Source: Ephydatia muelleri (Eukaryota; Porifera; Demospongiae; Spongillida; Spongillidae). Taken from it: DNA of 64,000 bases. Positions 21,539 through 33,000 of the stretch are shown here, one piece after another. The DNA lies in the NCBI GenBank assembly GCA_013339895.1, contig JABACO010000003.1, positions 15,788,634 to 15,852,633 of the forward strand. The letters are read 5' to 3'. The notes beneath the pieces are model-generated. The model saw nothing but the letters and a program-made list of their open reading frames with translations, had not been told where the DNA came from and did no database searches. The first letter of the stretch is position 1. Each line of letters opens with the position of its first letter. The position numbers were made by a program, and so were the translations under genes.

Positions 21539-23365
21539 TTATCACAAGAAAACAAGGCTAAAGCCCGAGCGCGCTACAAGGTCGATCCCGAAAAGAAGAA
21601 GGCCTCTGTACGCGACAGCTACAAGGCCGATCCCGAAAAGAAGAAGGCCTCTGTACGCGACAGCTACAACGCAGATATTGAATCTAAGCAATCTGCTAAA
21701 AGGCAGCGATATCAAGAGGACCTCTAGGAGAACCGTGCTGCTAAAAGGCAGCGATATCAAGAGGACGTCGAGGAGAACCGTGCTGCTAAAAGGCAGCGAT
21801 ATCAAGAGGACGTCGAGGAGAACCGCGCTGCTAAAAGGCAGAAATACGAGGACAATTCAGCTGCCATTAAGGCATCTGAAAGGAATCGGTATTGGAATGA
21901 CCCCGCTGTCCGATTGGCTAAACGTGCTGCCGAGAGGAAGCGGTATCGCATGGGTCACCGAACTACCACTACCACACAAAGGTATGTCATGGCATGTTGT
22001 ATTGCACTAGCATTAAAAAGCTATAGGAAGATGTGCATGCAACATGTGTACAGCACGCATGTAAGGGATCTGCACAAACCATTCACTTCACATGTAATGC
22101 TTGCATGGTGACCCAACTGTTGTGTACTGTCCTTTGTGACCGAATATTGGGGTGTCATCCTTAATCTGATGTACAAAAAGGCTTCCTTATCTGATGTACA
22201 ATGGCAGCCCGCCTTGCAACTGTGTATGAATTTAATTGCATTTGCTACTACTGCAACCAAATCCTTTCCCATATAGCTAGCTACTCCTTGTATGAACCCA
22301 AATCTCATGTACTAATGGAGTATAATTGTGGTCTTGAAAAAGCTATTTTTAGGGATAGTGAGCTTCTAAGTGAAGTAAATGATGCCTTTTGTAAGTCTCA
22401 TCCATTGCTAGCTCAAAAGGTTGTTACAAGATCTGCCTGTGCAGCAGTAAGTAAGATTGGTGCAGATGCATTGGTTTCTAAAGCACTGAGTGTACGAAGA
22501 GCAAAAGTAGGGTCATTGCTAAAAACTATCCAGGAAGTTAATGCATTGAAATTAGAAGAAAATGATATTTTAGTTAGGCATGGGTATCATACTGCTGGCT
22601 CTCTGCCCCCACGGCCGCTAAATGCAGTGCTGCCCCCCTACCGTCCGCCGCCAGCAGTAGCAGCAGCGCTGCACCCACCCCCACCAGCAGCAGCAGCAGA
22701 GCTGCCCCCACCGCCAGCAGCAGCAGCAGCAGAGCTATCCGAGAGGAAGCGGTATCGCAGGGGTCACCGAACTACCACTACCACCCAAAGGTATGTGATG
22801 GCATTGCACTAGCATTAAAAAGCTATAGGAAGATGTGCATGCAACATGTGTACAGCACGCATGTAAGGGATCTGCCATTCACTTCACATGTAAAGCATGC
22901 ATGGTGACCCAACTGTTGTGTACAGTCCTTTGTGACCTGTCTATTGAATATTGAGGTGTCATCCTTAATCTGATGCACAAAAAAGCCTTATTTATCTGAT
23001 GTATAAAAAGGCTACTTTTGACACAATGACAAACTTTTGACTACAATCAGAAGTAGCAGCAGAGCTGCCCCCACCACCACCAGCAGCAGCAGCAGCAGCA
23101 GCACTGCCCTCGCCGCCACCAGCAGAAGCAGCAGCAGAGCTGCCCCTACCTCCAGCAGCAGAAGCAGGAGCACCGCCGCTACCACCACCAGCCCCACCAC
23201 CGGCACCAGTATTGACACCAGTGCCCCCACCACCGCTTCGCCTGCTGCCCCCCTGGCCGCTGCCACCACCACCCACATGGCTCCCATGGCCAGAACCAGG
23301 CCGCTGCGGCCATAGAAGAGGCTGGGGGAGACATAGAGGACAAGGCCGAACAGTACATAACATTT
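21478..23365 (+). pseudogene. K/R/E-rich repeat gene with Pro/Ala tail, locus 2
   Basis: Starts MPSRN like the copy at 39676, but a deletion just after the start shifts the frame. In the ancestral frame it reads ENKAKARARYKVDPEKKKAS, two KADPEKKKASVRDSY units, then 33-bp units coding AAKRQRYQEDVEENR. One unit has CTCTAG in place of GTCGAG, giving a stop at about 21726. Then KASERNRYWNDPAVRLAKRA and AERKRYRMGHRTTTTTQR before a GTATG donor at 21981. A second segment (22201-22790) reads VVTRSACAAVSKIGADALVS, GSLLKTIQEVNALKLEENDI and HTAGSLPP, then proline/alanine runs and a repeat of the RKRYRRGHRTTTTT block. A third (about 23051-23365) is Pro/Ala-rich. From memory similar N-termini occur on large sponge proteins, some with helicase domains. 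No helicase is present here. Confidence 0.5.
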
Positions 23366-23482
23366 AGAACTCCTATACATATAATTTCTATTATTAAAAT
23401 TTTAAACCTCCCTCCCTCCCTTTGAAAGTTAAAATCAATTTGTGACCACTTATAAAGACGCCAGAGGAAAAAAACTATTGAA

Positions 23483-23768
23483 ACAAGTAAATAAAAACTT
23501 TATCTAACGAGAAAGTTGTTGGTATATAGGATTGACCAATGGTGGTGTAAAAAGCACGGAAACAAGAGTGACAGAAATTTGACTGGAAAATTGAAATATA
23601 GCACACTAACGTTATAACAGTACATGCCTGAATAATGGGCTAAATATAGGCCTATTTCAATTTTCCAGTCAAATTTCGGTCACTCTTGTTTCCGTGCTTT
23701 ATACACCACCATTGGTCAATCCTATATACCAACAACTTTCTCGTTAGAGAATGTTTTTATTTACTTGT
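23483..23768. repeat. Terminal palindrome, family B, copy 1
   Basis: Arms of about 130 bp begin ACAAGTAAATAAAAAC and include GCACGGAAACAAGAGTGACA on the left and its reverse complement on the right; the centre is about 23620. Similarity to the copy at 39953 extends leftwards beyond the palindrome (GAAAAAAACTATTGAAACAA), so it is part of a larger unit with the K/R/E gene. Confidence 0.85.
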
Positions 23769-24079
23769 TGTAACTATAGGGCGTCAGGCGGAAGCGAACA
23801 ACTCCCACTAATATGATTACAAATTCCTTTGAATGAATAAAAACTTCAACGGTTTCCTAATTGACAAAGTGGTCTTGTACATTGCAGCTGCAATGCAGTA
23901 TTGTCCTGGCATTTTGCCAGGGAAAGAGTCAATGATTTAAGATCCTCACTCCCCCAACCAGCAACTGGTCCTTAAACATAACATCTTCAACCTATACGCC
24001 TCCTCCCATTTCGCCCTACCCCCCGTGAATGAAATGTAATGTGTACGTAATGTAGCTGTGCATGCACGATGATGCATGC

Positions 24080-24184
24080 TCTCAAGTCTGCATGTGATAG
24101 GCTTCTTATACGTACAAATACACGTGACTAATCAGATAACAACAGAATTACCCACAACGAGCGGTAGTGTCTGTCTATACGATA
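24080..24184 (+). promoter_or_regulatory. Dispanin leader/promoter block, copy 3
   Basis: ACAACGAGCGGTAGTGTCTG and TCTATACGATA immediately before the ATG are shared with copies 2, 4 and 5. The TGACGTCA and GATATAAA motifs of the other copies are not clearly kept. Confidence 0.4.
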
Positions 24185-27100
24185 ATGGAAGGTGAGTGAA
24201 TAGTGTGGGTGACGGGTTGTGAAAAGGAGTTGTATGGCTATTTTGACTCCCTTTGTTCTCACTGAGCGGTGTCATATGTCACATGCGTTGCAAATTGTGT
24301 TTCGCTGCGATCCAGTACTCTGCATGGCAGACTAGAGGGCAAGTCCTCTTCTTTAGCATTTCTCGCCTATTTGTATACAAGTACGGCCAGCTAGTGTTGC
24401 CGCGACTAAGCGTATGCCCAAATAACCGTGGCAACTGTTACATTGCTGTGCATGCGTGCGACAGACATTTACAGCAGAACTCGGAACGCTGTTGTTGTGT
24501 GCGCTGGAGTCATTTCGTCATCGTTTATCATCAGATGAGACGTAGCACTAGCTATAGCGCCGTAACGCTTTCCTGACCACTGTCACTGCGTTATAGAAGT
24601 CGTCTGGGCACTCTTCAGTCATACAGTCTAACGCTTGTAGATGGAAAATGAACACGCGAGGGTGTGCATGTATTTAGAGGAAAGTTGGGTCTTTACTTCC
24701 ACCAGATTGCGTATAAGCGAAGAGTAAAGTATATAAGAGGACAGTACCGCAGTGAACACTGGTTTTAATTAAGAGGTAAGACGTCATCTAAAATTAATCT
24801 CGCTTCATAATCAGTCATGCGTGCGATGACATGCCTTATTCCTATGTAGAACAAAGGCACTAATAAGAAACAGTACGGTACAGTACGTGGATTTCGTGAT
24901 ACTTGGCCACAGGCTGTCAAAGGCCAGCTGGCTTGTCAGGCCGGCCTAGCAGGGGCGGTGGAAGATATTTTTAAGTGGGGGGTAAGGCTGTGAATAATTA
25001 ATGAAAGGGCGTGGTATACTACTATTGCGCATGCGCAAATTAATTAACGGCTCTTTAAATCTATTATAGAGAATTAATTTAAAACAGTCCGAATTTGGCT
25101 TTCAAGTCAAGTTGGTCAAGTTCTTCCTTATATGTATTGCACGGTTCAGACGTATTAACTGGTTATATGACGTTTTAATAATGAATAATAATTCTGTCGA
25201 GAAAAGTTGGGGGATTTACCCCCCTACCCCCCCTTCCGCCGCCGCTGCCTAGGCAGGTCAGGGGACTGGCCTGACCTGCCAGGCCAAGCCCCCAGTCTGT
25301 CAGGCCGGACCACGCCCACTATGCACCACTATGCCTCCCCCGTTCAAACAGCTTCGCATACATTGCCGCCCCTCTGGTAAAACCGCCCCCCTCCACATAA
25401 CAAATTCCTGGATCCGGGGCTGAACCTGAACGGTTCTTTTAACAACGAAACGTCAACCAGCGAGCAAATTCGGAGGGCTAGTAAAGAGGCAAACTGTGTT
25501 TGTGCATCGTTAAAGCGAAGAAAGCTCTGAGGGGTTAAACAATAAGCCCAAAAAATATTATGGCCAGTATCACGAATTCTACTGTAAATAATGAATAAAA
25601 TTAAAATTGTTATTATTGGTCAGCTTGCGATTTACACAGTGTCGCTTAGTGTTCAGGTGCAAGCCAGCTACGGTTGATGGCGAGCGCAATAGAACTGTCC
25701 CGATGAATTAGGAAGGCAAGGTGTTGAACATTGAGTTCCTTTGCGAACTCCTAATTGTAGCACCGCTCTGCCAATGCTCTCCTCATGAACTACTTTCCTA
25801 ATGCGATCTTCTTTATCAGTTTTTTTCTCTAGCCTTTTTTTCTTCAGCAACTTCAAATTCAGCCACCCATCAGTTTAGAAGAAAAGTGCTGTGCAGCTTT
25901 CTTCTTGTCTATAATTAGATTAATTATCCGCCGAGAGAAACTAATATCAGCCAATGGGGGATTAATTTGCGGAATAGTCGTCAGTGCAGCTACTATTTTG
26001 TATGACCGCTTGGTTGGCATCGATTTGCATATAGAGCGATGGTCTTTTGTTACTAACCAGCTGTCCATTGTTGCAGTACAACTCCTGCATAGTGTCTTCT
26101 GCGCGCGTGTGTCCATTGAGTCTACACACTCTAATACACCAAAGGAAGCTACAGCTTTTGTTTTTGTATGAAGTGATAAATAGATAGGCAGGGGCGGATT
26201 GACTAAGTTATGAGATGATTATAATGGAGAGTTTCCCGCTGGGACCCTGGATCAACCTCTGCCAGTGGGACATGTATTGTACATGTTACATATGCTATTT
26301 TTTACTTATACCCCCTTTCGCGACCGTAAAACGTGTGGTCCACTTATATAGAAAAGGGAATGCAAGCTCAGCAGGGCGCGGCCTACTTACCCCAGGGCCC
26401 AACACAGGGCGGAGTCTACCCACCCCAGGGCGGAGTCTACCCACCCCAGGGCGGAGTCTACCCACCCCAGGGCGGAGTCTACCCACCCCAGGGCGGAGTC
26501 TACCCACCCCAGGGCGGAGTCTACCCACCCCAGGGCGGAGTCTACCCACCACAGGGCGGTGCCTACCCCAACCCTCCTCCATATTATCCACAAGGTGGGC
26601 ACTAATTACAGTCATGTAGACTAACCCTGAGATACCTTTACTTCCTCACTGTTCTCATAATAAGCTACTCTGCAGCAGCAGGTAAGCTGTGAGAAAATGT
26701 AGTTAACTATGAAATGCCACATCATGTGATAATTATTCCTACAGACGGGCAGTACAGTTGTTTTTGTGCAGCCACAGCCTACAGTGACCACCGCAGTGTT
26801 CACACCAGTGGGGGACTACTATTACACAACCTCCATTGTCCTCTCCTTCATTTGCTTCTTCTGTGGTACATGGTGGTCACTTTGTTGCACCATACCAGCC
26901 ATCTTTGTTGCCAGCTCTGTAAGTCCCACCCACAATTGCACACATTTCAGGGAATGGGAGGGGCAGCAAAGTCCACAACAATAGAATTTTAATTATAAAT
27001 AAAATTGGTGGGAAGTTTTTATATAGCACACGAAGTAAATTGGATGTGTGTATTTCGACAATGGATTCGGAATATGGGTGAAAGTTGACCTAGTTTCGCG

Positions 27101-28395
27101 CTCACAAGGCGCGCGTACCCTAAACCCTTATATCTCTAATCGCAATTTCAGGAATTTTTATGAATTCATAAATATTACAGACCTAGAATACGCCAATAAC
27201 TGTAGCGCCTACGCGGAAGTGGCGATACGTTGCCAAGTGCAATCTCAGCGAGGTTGTTATTTGCACACAAACATAAGTTTACAAGGTCAGACAGAGTTCC
27301 AGACACCTGTCGCTGCGTGTATGGTACTATACTCCTAGTGTAAAGTGTCATGAATGTGATTATACACAATCCCACTGTTACAGATACACGGTATAGACTC
27401 AATTAGACTTTATTTGGAAATACCTACAACCTAGTGAAACGGTCGACGTTTAGAATGCTCAGAAATAACCCTAACTCGTTCCCATACTTGTCCCCGCTAA
27501 AAATAAAAAGTTTTCTCGGGCCTCCTTCTGGTTCTGGATAAGTTTCAGTGCATTATATATTTGTCACGATGGAGGCTTATAATTATTGGATTATGGAAAG
27601 ATACTAGAACCGACTAGTTAAGAACCTACCGACTAGTTAAGAACCCACTGCAAAGGCCATTTAGGATGGTAAACTATGGAATCTCTATAAATAAAAAACC
27701 TAGTGACACTCTAGTGAACGATGAGGGGGAGGATGATGATGTGCTCATGCCTGAAGAGCAGATAGAGGCCTTACATCAGCAAGACCAGGTGCCAGTAGAA
27801 CAGAATGAAGCTAGAACCCTCATTTGGAACAGGATCATCACCCCAGTTGGCACCAGCAGAGCAGAAACTACAACCACTCATTCCTCCAGAACCATGCAGA
27901 GTTGCGATAGTTAACAGGGACGAATTAAAAGTCTACCTGCAACATTTGGCAATAATACTAGTGCCGCATGTGTGAGGAGGACGCACCGCAAATATTGGAG
28001 GGGAAGGTGTAGCAGTCCACGTATGCCCTGATGCATGTACAGTGGCTGGACCAGAGCATGGCTTTGCTACGATATCTTTCACTTTCAAAAATACTGACTA
28101 TTTATGGGACATTGGAAGATAACTATAGGGACCAACTTCAAACACACAACAATGCCCAAGCCATCACAACTCTCTCCCTCCTCACTCTCTCCCCCTGCAG
28201 GCCAGAGATGCTGCTGCCAGAGGTGACCTTGAGGGTGCAAGGCGCAGTGGACAGACGGCTCTTGGTTTGAACATCGCTGCTGTGGTCTTCTACGTCATAA
28301 TTTGGGCAGTGATTATCGGCCTTGCTGCAGGCTTGCAAAGCACTGCTGCTACTACGTGCTACTACAATTCCTATGGTCGTTATACGTGCTATTGA
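24185..28395 (+). CDS. Dispanin (CD225-domain) membrane protein, five exons, intact
   Basis: Exons 24185-24191 (ATGGAAG), 26352-26594, 26665-26681 (17-nt micro-exon), 26745-26918 and 28201-28395 join with agreeing phases (1, 1, 0, 0) and GT-AG borders to give 211 residues. The N-terminus (MEEKGMQAQQGAAYLPQG) leads into about eight QGGVYPP heptads and YPNPPPYYPQ, typical of the cytosolic proline-rich arm of dispanins. Exon 4 carries VFTPVGDYYYTTSIVLSFIC and the first membrane segment. Exon 5 has the conserved loop ARDAAARGDLEGARRSGQTA, the second membrane segment (IAAVVFYVIIWAVIIGLAA) and a Cys/Tyr tail ending RYTCY. The family sits in plasma or endosomal membranes. IFITM members block virus fusion and PRRT members act in exocytosis; which applies here is unknown. 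Exon 1 is assigned because the ATGGAAG/GTGAGTG junction is conserved in four copies. Introns 1 and 4 hold mobile repeats. Confidence 0.75.
24881..25584. mobile_element. Tc1/mariner-type MITE with a nested small repeat
   Basis: Inverted ends CAGTACGTGGATTTCGTGAT and (from the right) CAGTAGAATTCGTGATACTG are each flanked by TA. There is no transposase. A second short element with GGGGCGGTGGAAG ends lies inside at about 24953-25252. The TA flanks and CAGT ends are the usual marks of Tc1/mariner-derived miniature elements. It lies in intron 1 of the intact dispanin gene. Confidence 0.5.
25640..26180. other. Open frames in dispanin intron 1, unrecognised
   Basis: Frames of 60-90 codons are open on both strands (minus 25668-25856 is Lys/Glu-rich then Cys-containing; minus 25859-26116; plus 25905-26171). 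None has a recognisable domain. A decayed exon on the minus strand is possible. Confidence 0.2.
26404..26571 (+). repeat. 21-bp in-frame repeat coding QGGVYPP
   Basis: Eight nearly identical copies of CAGGGCGGAGTCTACCCACC plus C form the proline-rich arm of the dispanin. The near-identity of units suggests recent expansion or homogenisation. Confidence 0.95.
27000..28135. repeat. Last dispanin intron: dispersed and inverted-duplicate blocks
   Basis: 27020-27150 matches the inverse of 8265-8425. 27320-27390 is a direct match to 3391-3450. 27400-27610, 27690-27930 and 28020-28130 match the inverse of 3041-3260, 1930-2190 and 3280-3390. The frame at 27048-27338 has no recognised similarity. Confidence 0.7.
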
Positions 28396-28720
28396 GATAA
28401 GTCAGTGTAGTAGAGCTGACGGCTACGATTGCATTTACCAAACGTTCTACTGTAGTTCTATACATTTTTAGTGTAATGTTTCAATGTGTGTGTGTGCATG
28501 ATGGCCGCCGGATAAAGTACATGAAACAACAAGTGTATGAATGGAACAACGTTTTATTCATATCCCTCACTGTACAGGAAGACGTTAAACGGAGTGTGAA
28601 TCATGTACTGGGACAGAGATCCCCATGCGCCACTCGTAGGCCATATAATGCACTCCTGACCACGTGAAAAAACTCACATGCTTCACATGTTTACATGCAC
28701 ATCACGTGCCAACAAAGGAA
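28396..28720 (+). other. Dispanin 3' flank shared with copy 1
   Basis: The sequence after the stop is about 85-90 percent alike to 3722-4040 and ends at CACGTGCCA, the point at which the Ginger-like element is inserted in copy 1. It thus provides the unoccupied site. Confidence 0.65.
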
Positions 28721-28799
28721 TTGGAGGGAATTACATGTAAGCGTATACATGTAGGCATTTAACGTTCAAATGGAATAAGCAAGGGGTGAATGTCAGATT

Positions 28800-28944
28800 T
28801 GAATAGTATATGCATGCTCTATTGCAACAAGTAGTTGACGTCATGGAATTACTCCGCCGCACACCCGTAGCCGAGAAATAACGTTATATCAGGCAGATAT
28901 AAACAACGAGCGCTAATTAACTATATAGGGCTGACTATTCGATA
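28800..28944 (+). promoter_or_regulatory. Dispanin promoter block, copy 4
   Basis: Carries TGACGTCA at 28836-28843, ACTCCGCC and GATATAAA at about 28896, at the same spacing as copy 2, about 45-50 bases ahead of the ATGGAAG exon. Confidence 0.55.
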
Positions 28945-29870
28945 ATGGAAGGTGAGTGAATAGTGTGGACATGACGACGGGGGACGGTTTTTGAAAAGGA
29001 GAACTCTCTTCACACTAACTGTTCTACCGAAATGCATAAAACTTCGCTTGCAGATGTATAATTCTGCTCCACCACCAATATGAGGAACAATCACCTGGGC
29101 TGCTTGTGGCTCCTCACCATCAGAGGATCATCACCTGTTTTTGGCTCCTCACAATCTGTAGGACCATCATCGACTTGTGGCTTCTCACCATCTGAGTACC
29201 ATCATCTGCTTGTGGCTCTTGCCATCTGAAGGACTATCACCTTAATGTCTGATAATCTTCTCTCTGCTCTCATGCAGCTGTATAAAATTTGCTGATGAGT
29301 CTTAAAAAAAATTGCTTCCACTTCACTCCCTCTTGCCTTTGTGGCCAAAACAAGGCCTGGGTGACCACGATAGAATATAGCAATACTTAACTGAATTGTT
29401 TATGATCACAAACTTAAAAACATCTGTTAGCAGGTTACAGGTAGCTGCTTCCTTTACAGTACTGCAATGCAGTTTCTTGCTGTACTGGTACTTACAAAGC
29501 ATAGCGTTAGCTCAGTAATGTACTGACCTTACATGTAAATTTTTACTACTTTGAAAAGGACTATTTTGAATTGTATTGTTTTTACCACTTATTAGATAAG
29601 ACACAGCATCGAATCAAATCCAGGGGGTTATCCAAAGAAGCCTCCACGACCAATCTATGAACAGAGTGCTGCTGCTAATATGCATGCATGTACATGTACA
29701 CTGCATGCAGACTGCAGGGAAAAACCTTTATGTTGAGCTTTATCAATACTATGCATCCAGTGTATGCACACGCAAACAACCACTCGCAGGCTGGCGAGTT
29801 CTGTGTTGCTCATAATGTATCTAGCACACGCTAGGTCTATTGGACTCATATTCGATGCCGGATGGGGGGA
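28945..29870 (+). pseudogene. Dispanin copy 4: first exons only
   Basis: ATGGAAG (28945-28951) with donor GTGAGTG, then acceptor CTTGCAG and an exon from 29054 with ATTCTGCTCCACCACCA and two or three 36-bp repeat units. As in copy 2, splicing in phase gives an early TAA. An extra block at 29595-29660, absent from copy 2, reads NPGGYPKKPPRPIYEQSAAA after a CAG acceptor. It is proline-rich like a dispanin arm and may be a genuine exon. No CD225 exon follows before the gypsy element at 30.0 kb. Confidence 0.5.
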
Positions 29871-30048
29871 AAAGAATGGAATACTCAATGCTATTATTTA
29901 ATGTTCGTACAAAGGAATGGAGGGAAATCACAATGCATATACCTAATAAGTGACCCTGGATATTACGAATATCCGCTATAGATGACGGATTTACCTCCGT
30001 CCCCTAGTTTGTACGAACTTTACATGGAATAGCCCAATATTACTGTAG

Positions 30049-33000
30049 CGTCCCAGGCTGGCGCCTGAAAACATGTGACTGTCTGGACGAACCTATCCGA
30101 GATCACGCCCGAACGACGCTGTATCGCGGAAAAGAAGCGATGGCGTCGTGTGCTGGTACTGTGGCAAGCGTGGTCATATTAAACGAAATTGTGAAAAACT
30201 AAAGACCTCAGTCGAAACTGCAGCCGTGGGGTCTTGTTTGTCAGTTGATGGAAGGCTTGGTAAGCTTGTTGTAAAGATATTGATAGATACAGGTTCGGCT
30301 GCCACTTTGGTTCGTGAAGACGTGTGGAAAAAGGTGCAACAATCTCCAAAGACAATCAAAGCACCGGTTCACTCTGTTGTTGCAGCCAATGGAGAGAAGT
30401 TGGAATTGGTGGGGCAAGGTGAAGTAAGTATAACCATAGGAGGGGTGACTAGAAGGCATATGGTGCTTGTTACGAAGCATCTCACTCAAGAGTGTATACT
30501 AGGGGTTGATTTTTTGATTAAACATGCGTGTATAGTAGATCTACGACAACATACCTTTGTCAGGGGTAGCAGAAGATGTGTGTTTTGTGAGCATTTCGGA
30601 AACGGTGACTGTACCAGCTTGCTGTCAGATGTACATTTCTGCCTCTGCCCTTGACAAAAAGGAAGCAGGTGCTGTTTTGTTGGAGCCACTGGACACATTC
30701 ATGGAAGATCACGGGCTTTTGGTGGCGCGGTCATTGTCGCAAGTGAGTTGCAATCATCTGGTAGTTCAGGTCCTCAACCCTGGTCCAGCTCCTGTGGTTG
30801 TTAACAAGGATGTTAGAGTGGGCGTGATCAAGCCAGTCACGGATTCTGATATTGTCTGTAGTATTGAATCCACTAAGTCCAACAGACATGTAGGCCACAG
30901 CGAGTGTGCACACCTCATTGAGCTGATGTTGCAGAATACAGAACACCTCTCCAGCTACCACAAATCGCAGGGAGTGACATTGCTGCAGGAGTTTGAGGAT
31001 GTCATTGCAAAATCGGACGATGACCTTGGGACACTGGAGATAACCAACCGATTCGTCAACACGCAAGAAGGCTCCCATTCACCAGCACAAAGAAGTGAGT
31101 GAGTTAGTTGATAGCATGTCATCCAGGGGGATAATAGAATCTAGCGACAGTCCTTGGGCATCGCCTGTGGTTCTTGTAAGGAAAAAAGATGGGAAGACAA
31201 GGTTTTGTGTGGACGTTCGTAAACTTAATGATTGCACACGCAAGGATGCACAGCCTCTGCCCAGAATTGATGAATCATTGGATGCTTTGGGTGGTGCATG
31301 TTTTTTCTCAACTCTAGATTTGGCCAGTGGGTATTGGCAAGTAATGATGGACCCTAAAAAGAAAAAACTGCATTTACAACACCATATGGGCTATACCAGT
31401 TTCGGGTCATGCCATTTGGCCTTTGTAATGCCCCAGCAACCTTCCAAAGATTAATGGAGCGGGTATTAAGTGGTCTACATTGGACAGCCTGTTTCGTGTA
31501 TCTGGATGATATAATAATATTTAGCAAAACTGTTGAACAGCATTTGGCATTGCTAAGGGATGTATTTTCTAGACTGAGGCGGGCTGGGCTTAAGGTCAAA
31601 CCTTCCAAATGCCACCTACTGCAGACAAGTGTACACTATCTTGGGCATGTAGTATCAGCTAAGGGCATTGAAACAGATCCAGGGAAAGTGAAATGTGTTT
31701 CCAACTGACCTATTCCAACAACCTCTAAGGAGTTATCATCATTTTTGGGCCTGGCATCGTACTATAGGCGTTTCATTAAAAATTTTGCACATGTGGCTGC
31801 TCCCTTGCATGCTTTAATACACAAAGAAAAACCCTGGCAGTGGACAACTGAATGTACAGAAGCATTCTTTGAACTAAAAAAAAAATGCTCATTTCTGCCC
31901 CTGTTCTCGCGTTGCCTGACTTCAGTAAGTCTTTTATCCTTGATACTGATGCCAGTGGAGAGGGTTTGGGGGCAGTTCTTTCTCAAACCATCAATGGTAT
32001 GGAGCACATAATTGCTTATGCAAGTAGAACACTCACACACACTGAAAAAAGATACTGTGCTACTCGGAGGGAGATGCTTGCATTGGTGTGGGGATCTCGC
32101 CATTATAGGCCTTACTTATATGGCAGGAAGTTTCTTTTGAGAACAGACCATAACTCTTTACGCTGGCTTCACAATTTTAAGGAGCCTGAAGGCCAGGTGG
32201 CTCGGTGGTTGGAGACCATGGCTGAGTTCCAGTATGAAGTTATACATCGCCCTGGCAAGCAGCATTGTAATGCAGATTCACTTTCTCGTGGACAGTGCCG
32301 ACAGTGTGGTTTGGAGGTTGAATTGGAGACTGATGAGATGTTTCCTGTATGTGAAATTTCCTTGTTGCCAGCCTGGACAAACCAAGAGGTGGCAGACTTT
32401 CAGAGAGCAGATACGGACCTATAGCAAGTTATTATCTGGTTGCAGTCAGGATCAGTACCCCAACAATGTCCAAAGGATTCGACTTGGCAACTCCAATCCC
32501 TCTGGACTCAGTGCAAAAACCTGCTGTTGAAAGATGGCATTCTCTACAGACAGTGGGAGGATATCCCAGGAGGTGGTCAAGATCGATACTTGCAGTTAGT
32601 TATCCCTCCTACACACATACCAGGGATCATGGTTGGGTTGCATGATTCAAAAATAGGGGGTCATATGGGGGTCAGGAAAACCTTGGAGAAGATTCGTAGG
32701 CGGTTTTATTGGCCTGGGCAGAAAAGTGATGTTGTGAAGTGGTGCTCTAACTGTATTGCTTGTAACTCCAGAAAGTCCCCTCCAAGAAATAAAGCACCTC
32801 TTGAAGTCAGCCATGCAATTCGACCTTTGGAGAGGATAGCGATGGATATATTGGGTCCCCTACCTGAAACACCTCGAGGTAATCGTTGTATACTTGTGGT
32901 TGGTGACTATTTCACAAAATGGACAGAGGCATATCCATTACCGGATATGGAGGCATTGTCTATAGCTAAGGTGTTGGTTAATGAATTTATCTGCCGGTTT

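Noticed and set aside
21480..22010. 176-codon frame starting MPSRNHLSNERNTFKSK
   Set aside because: It is the frameshifted reading of the K/R/E repeats; the family frame (RYKADPEKKKAS) is recovered one base over, and the 39.7-kb copy supports that frame.
22992..23380. Gly/Ala/Val-rich minus-strand frames
   Set aside because: Antisense of the Pro/Ala-coding repeats of the K/R/E locus.
26295..26619. Long frames opposite and beside the QGGVYPP repeat
   Set aside because: The 21-bp unit keeps all frames open; only the QGGVYPP frame joins in phase to the CD225 exons.
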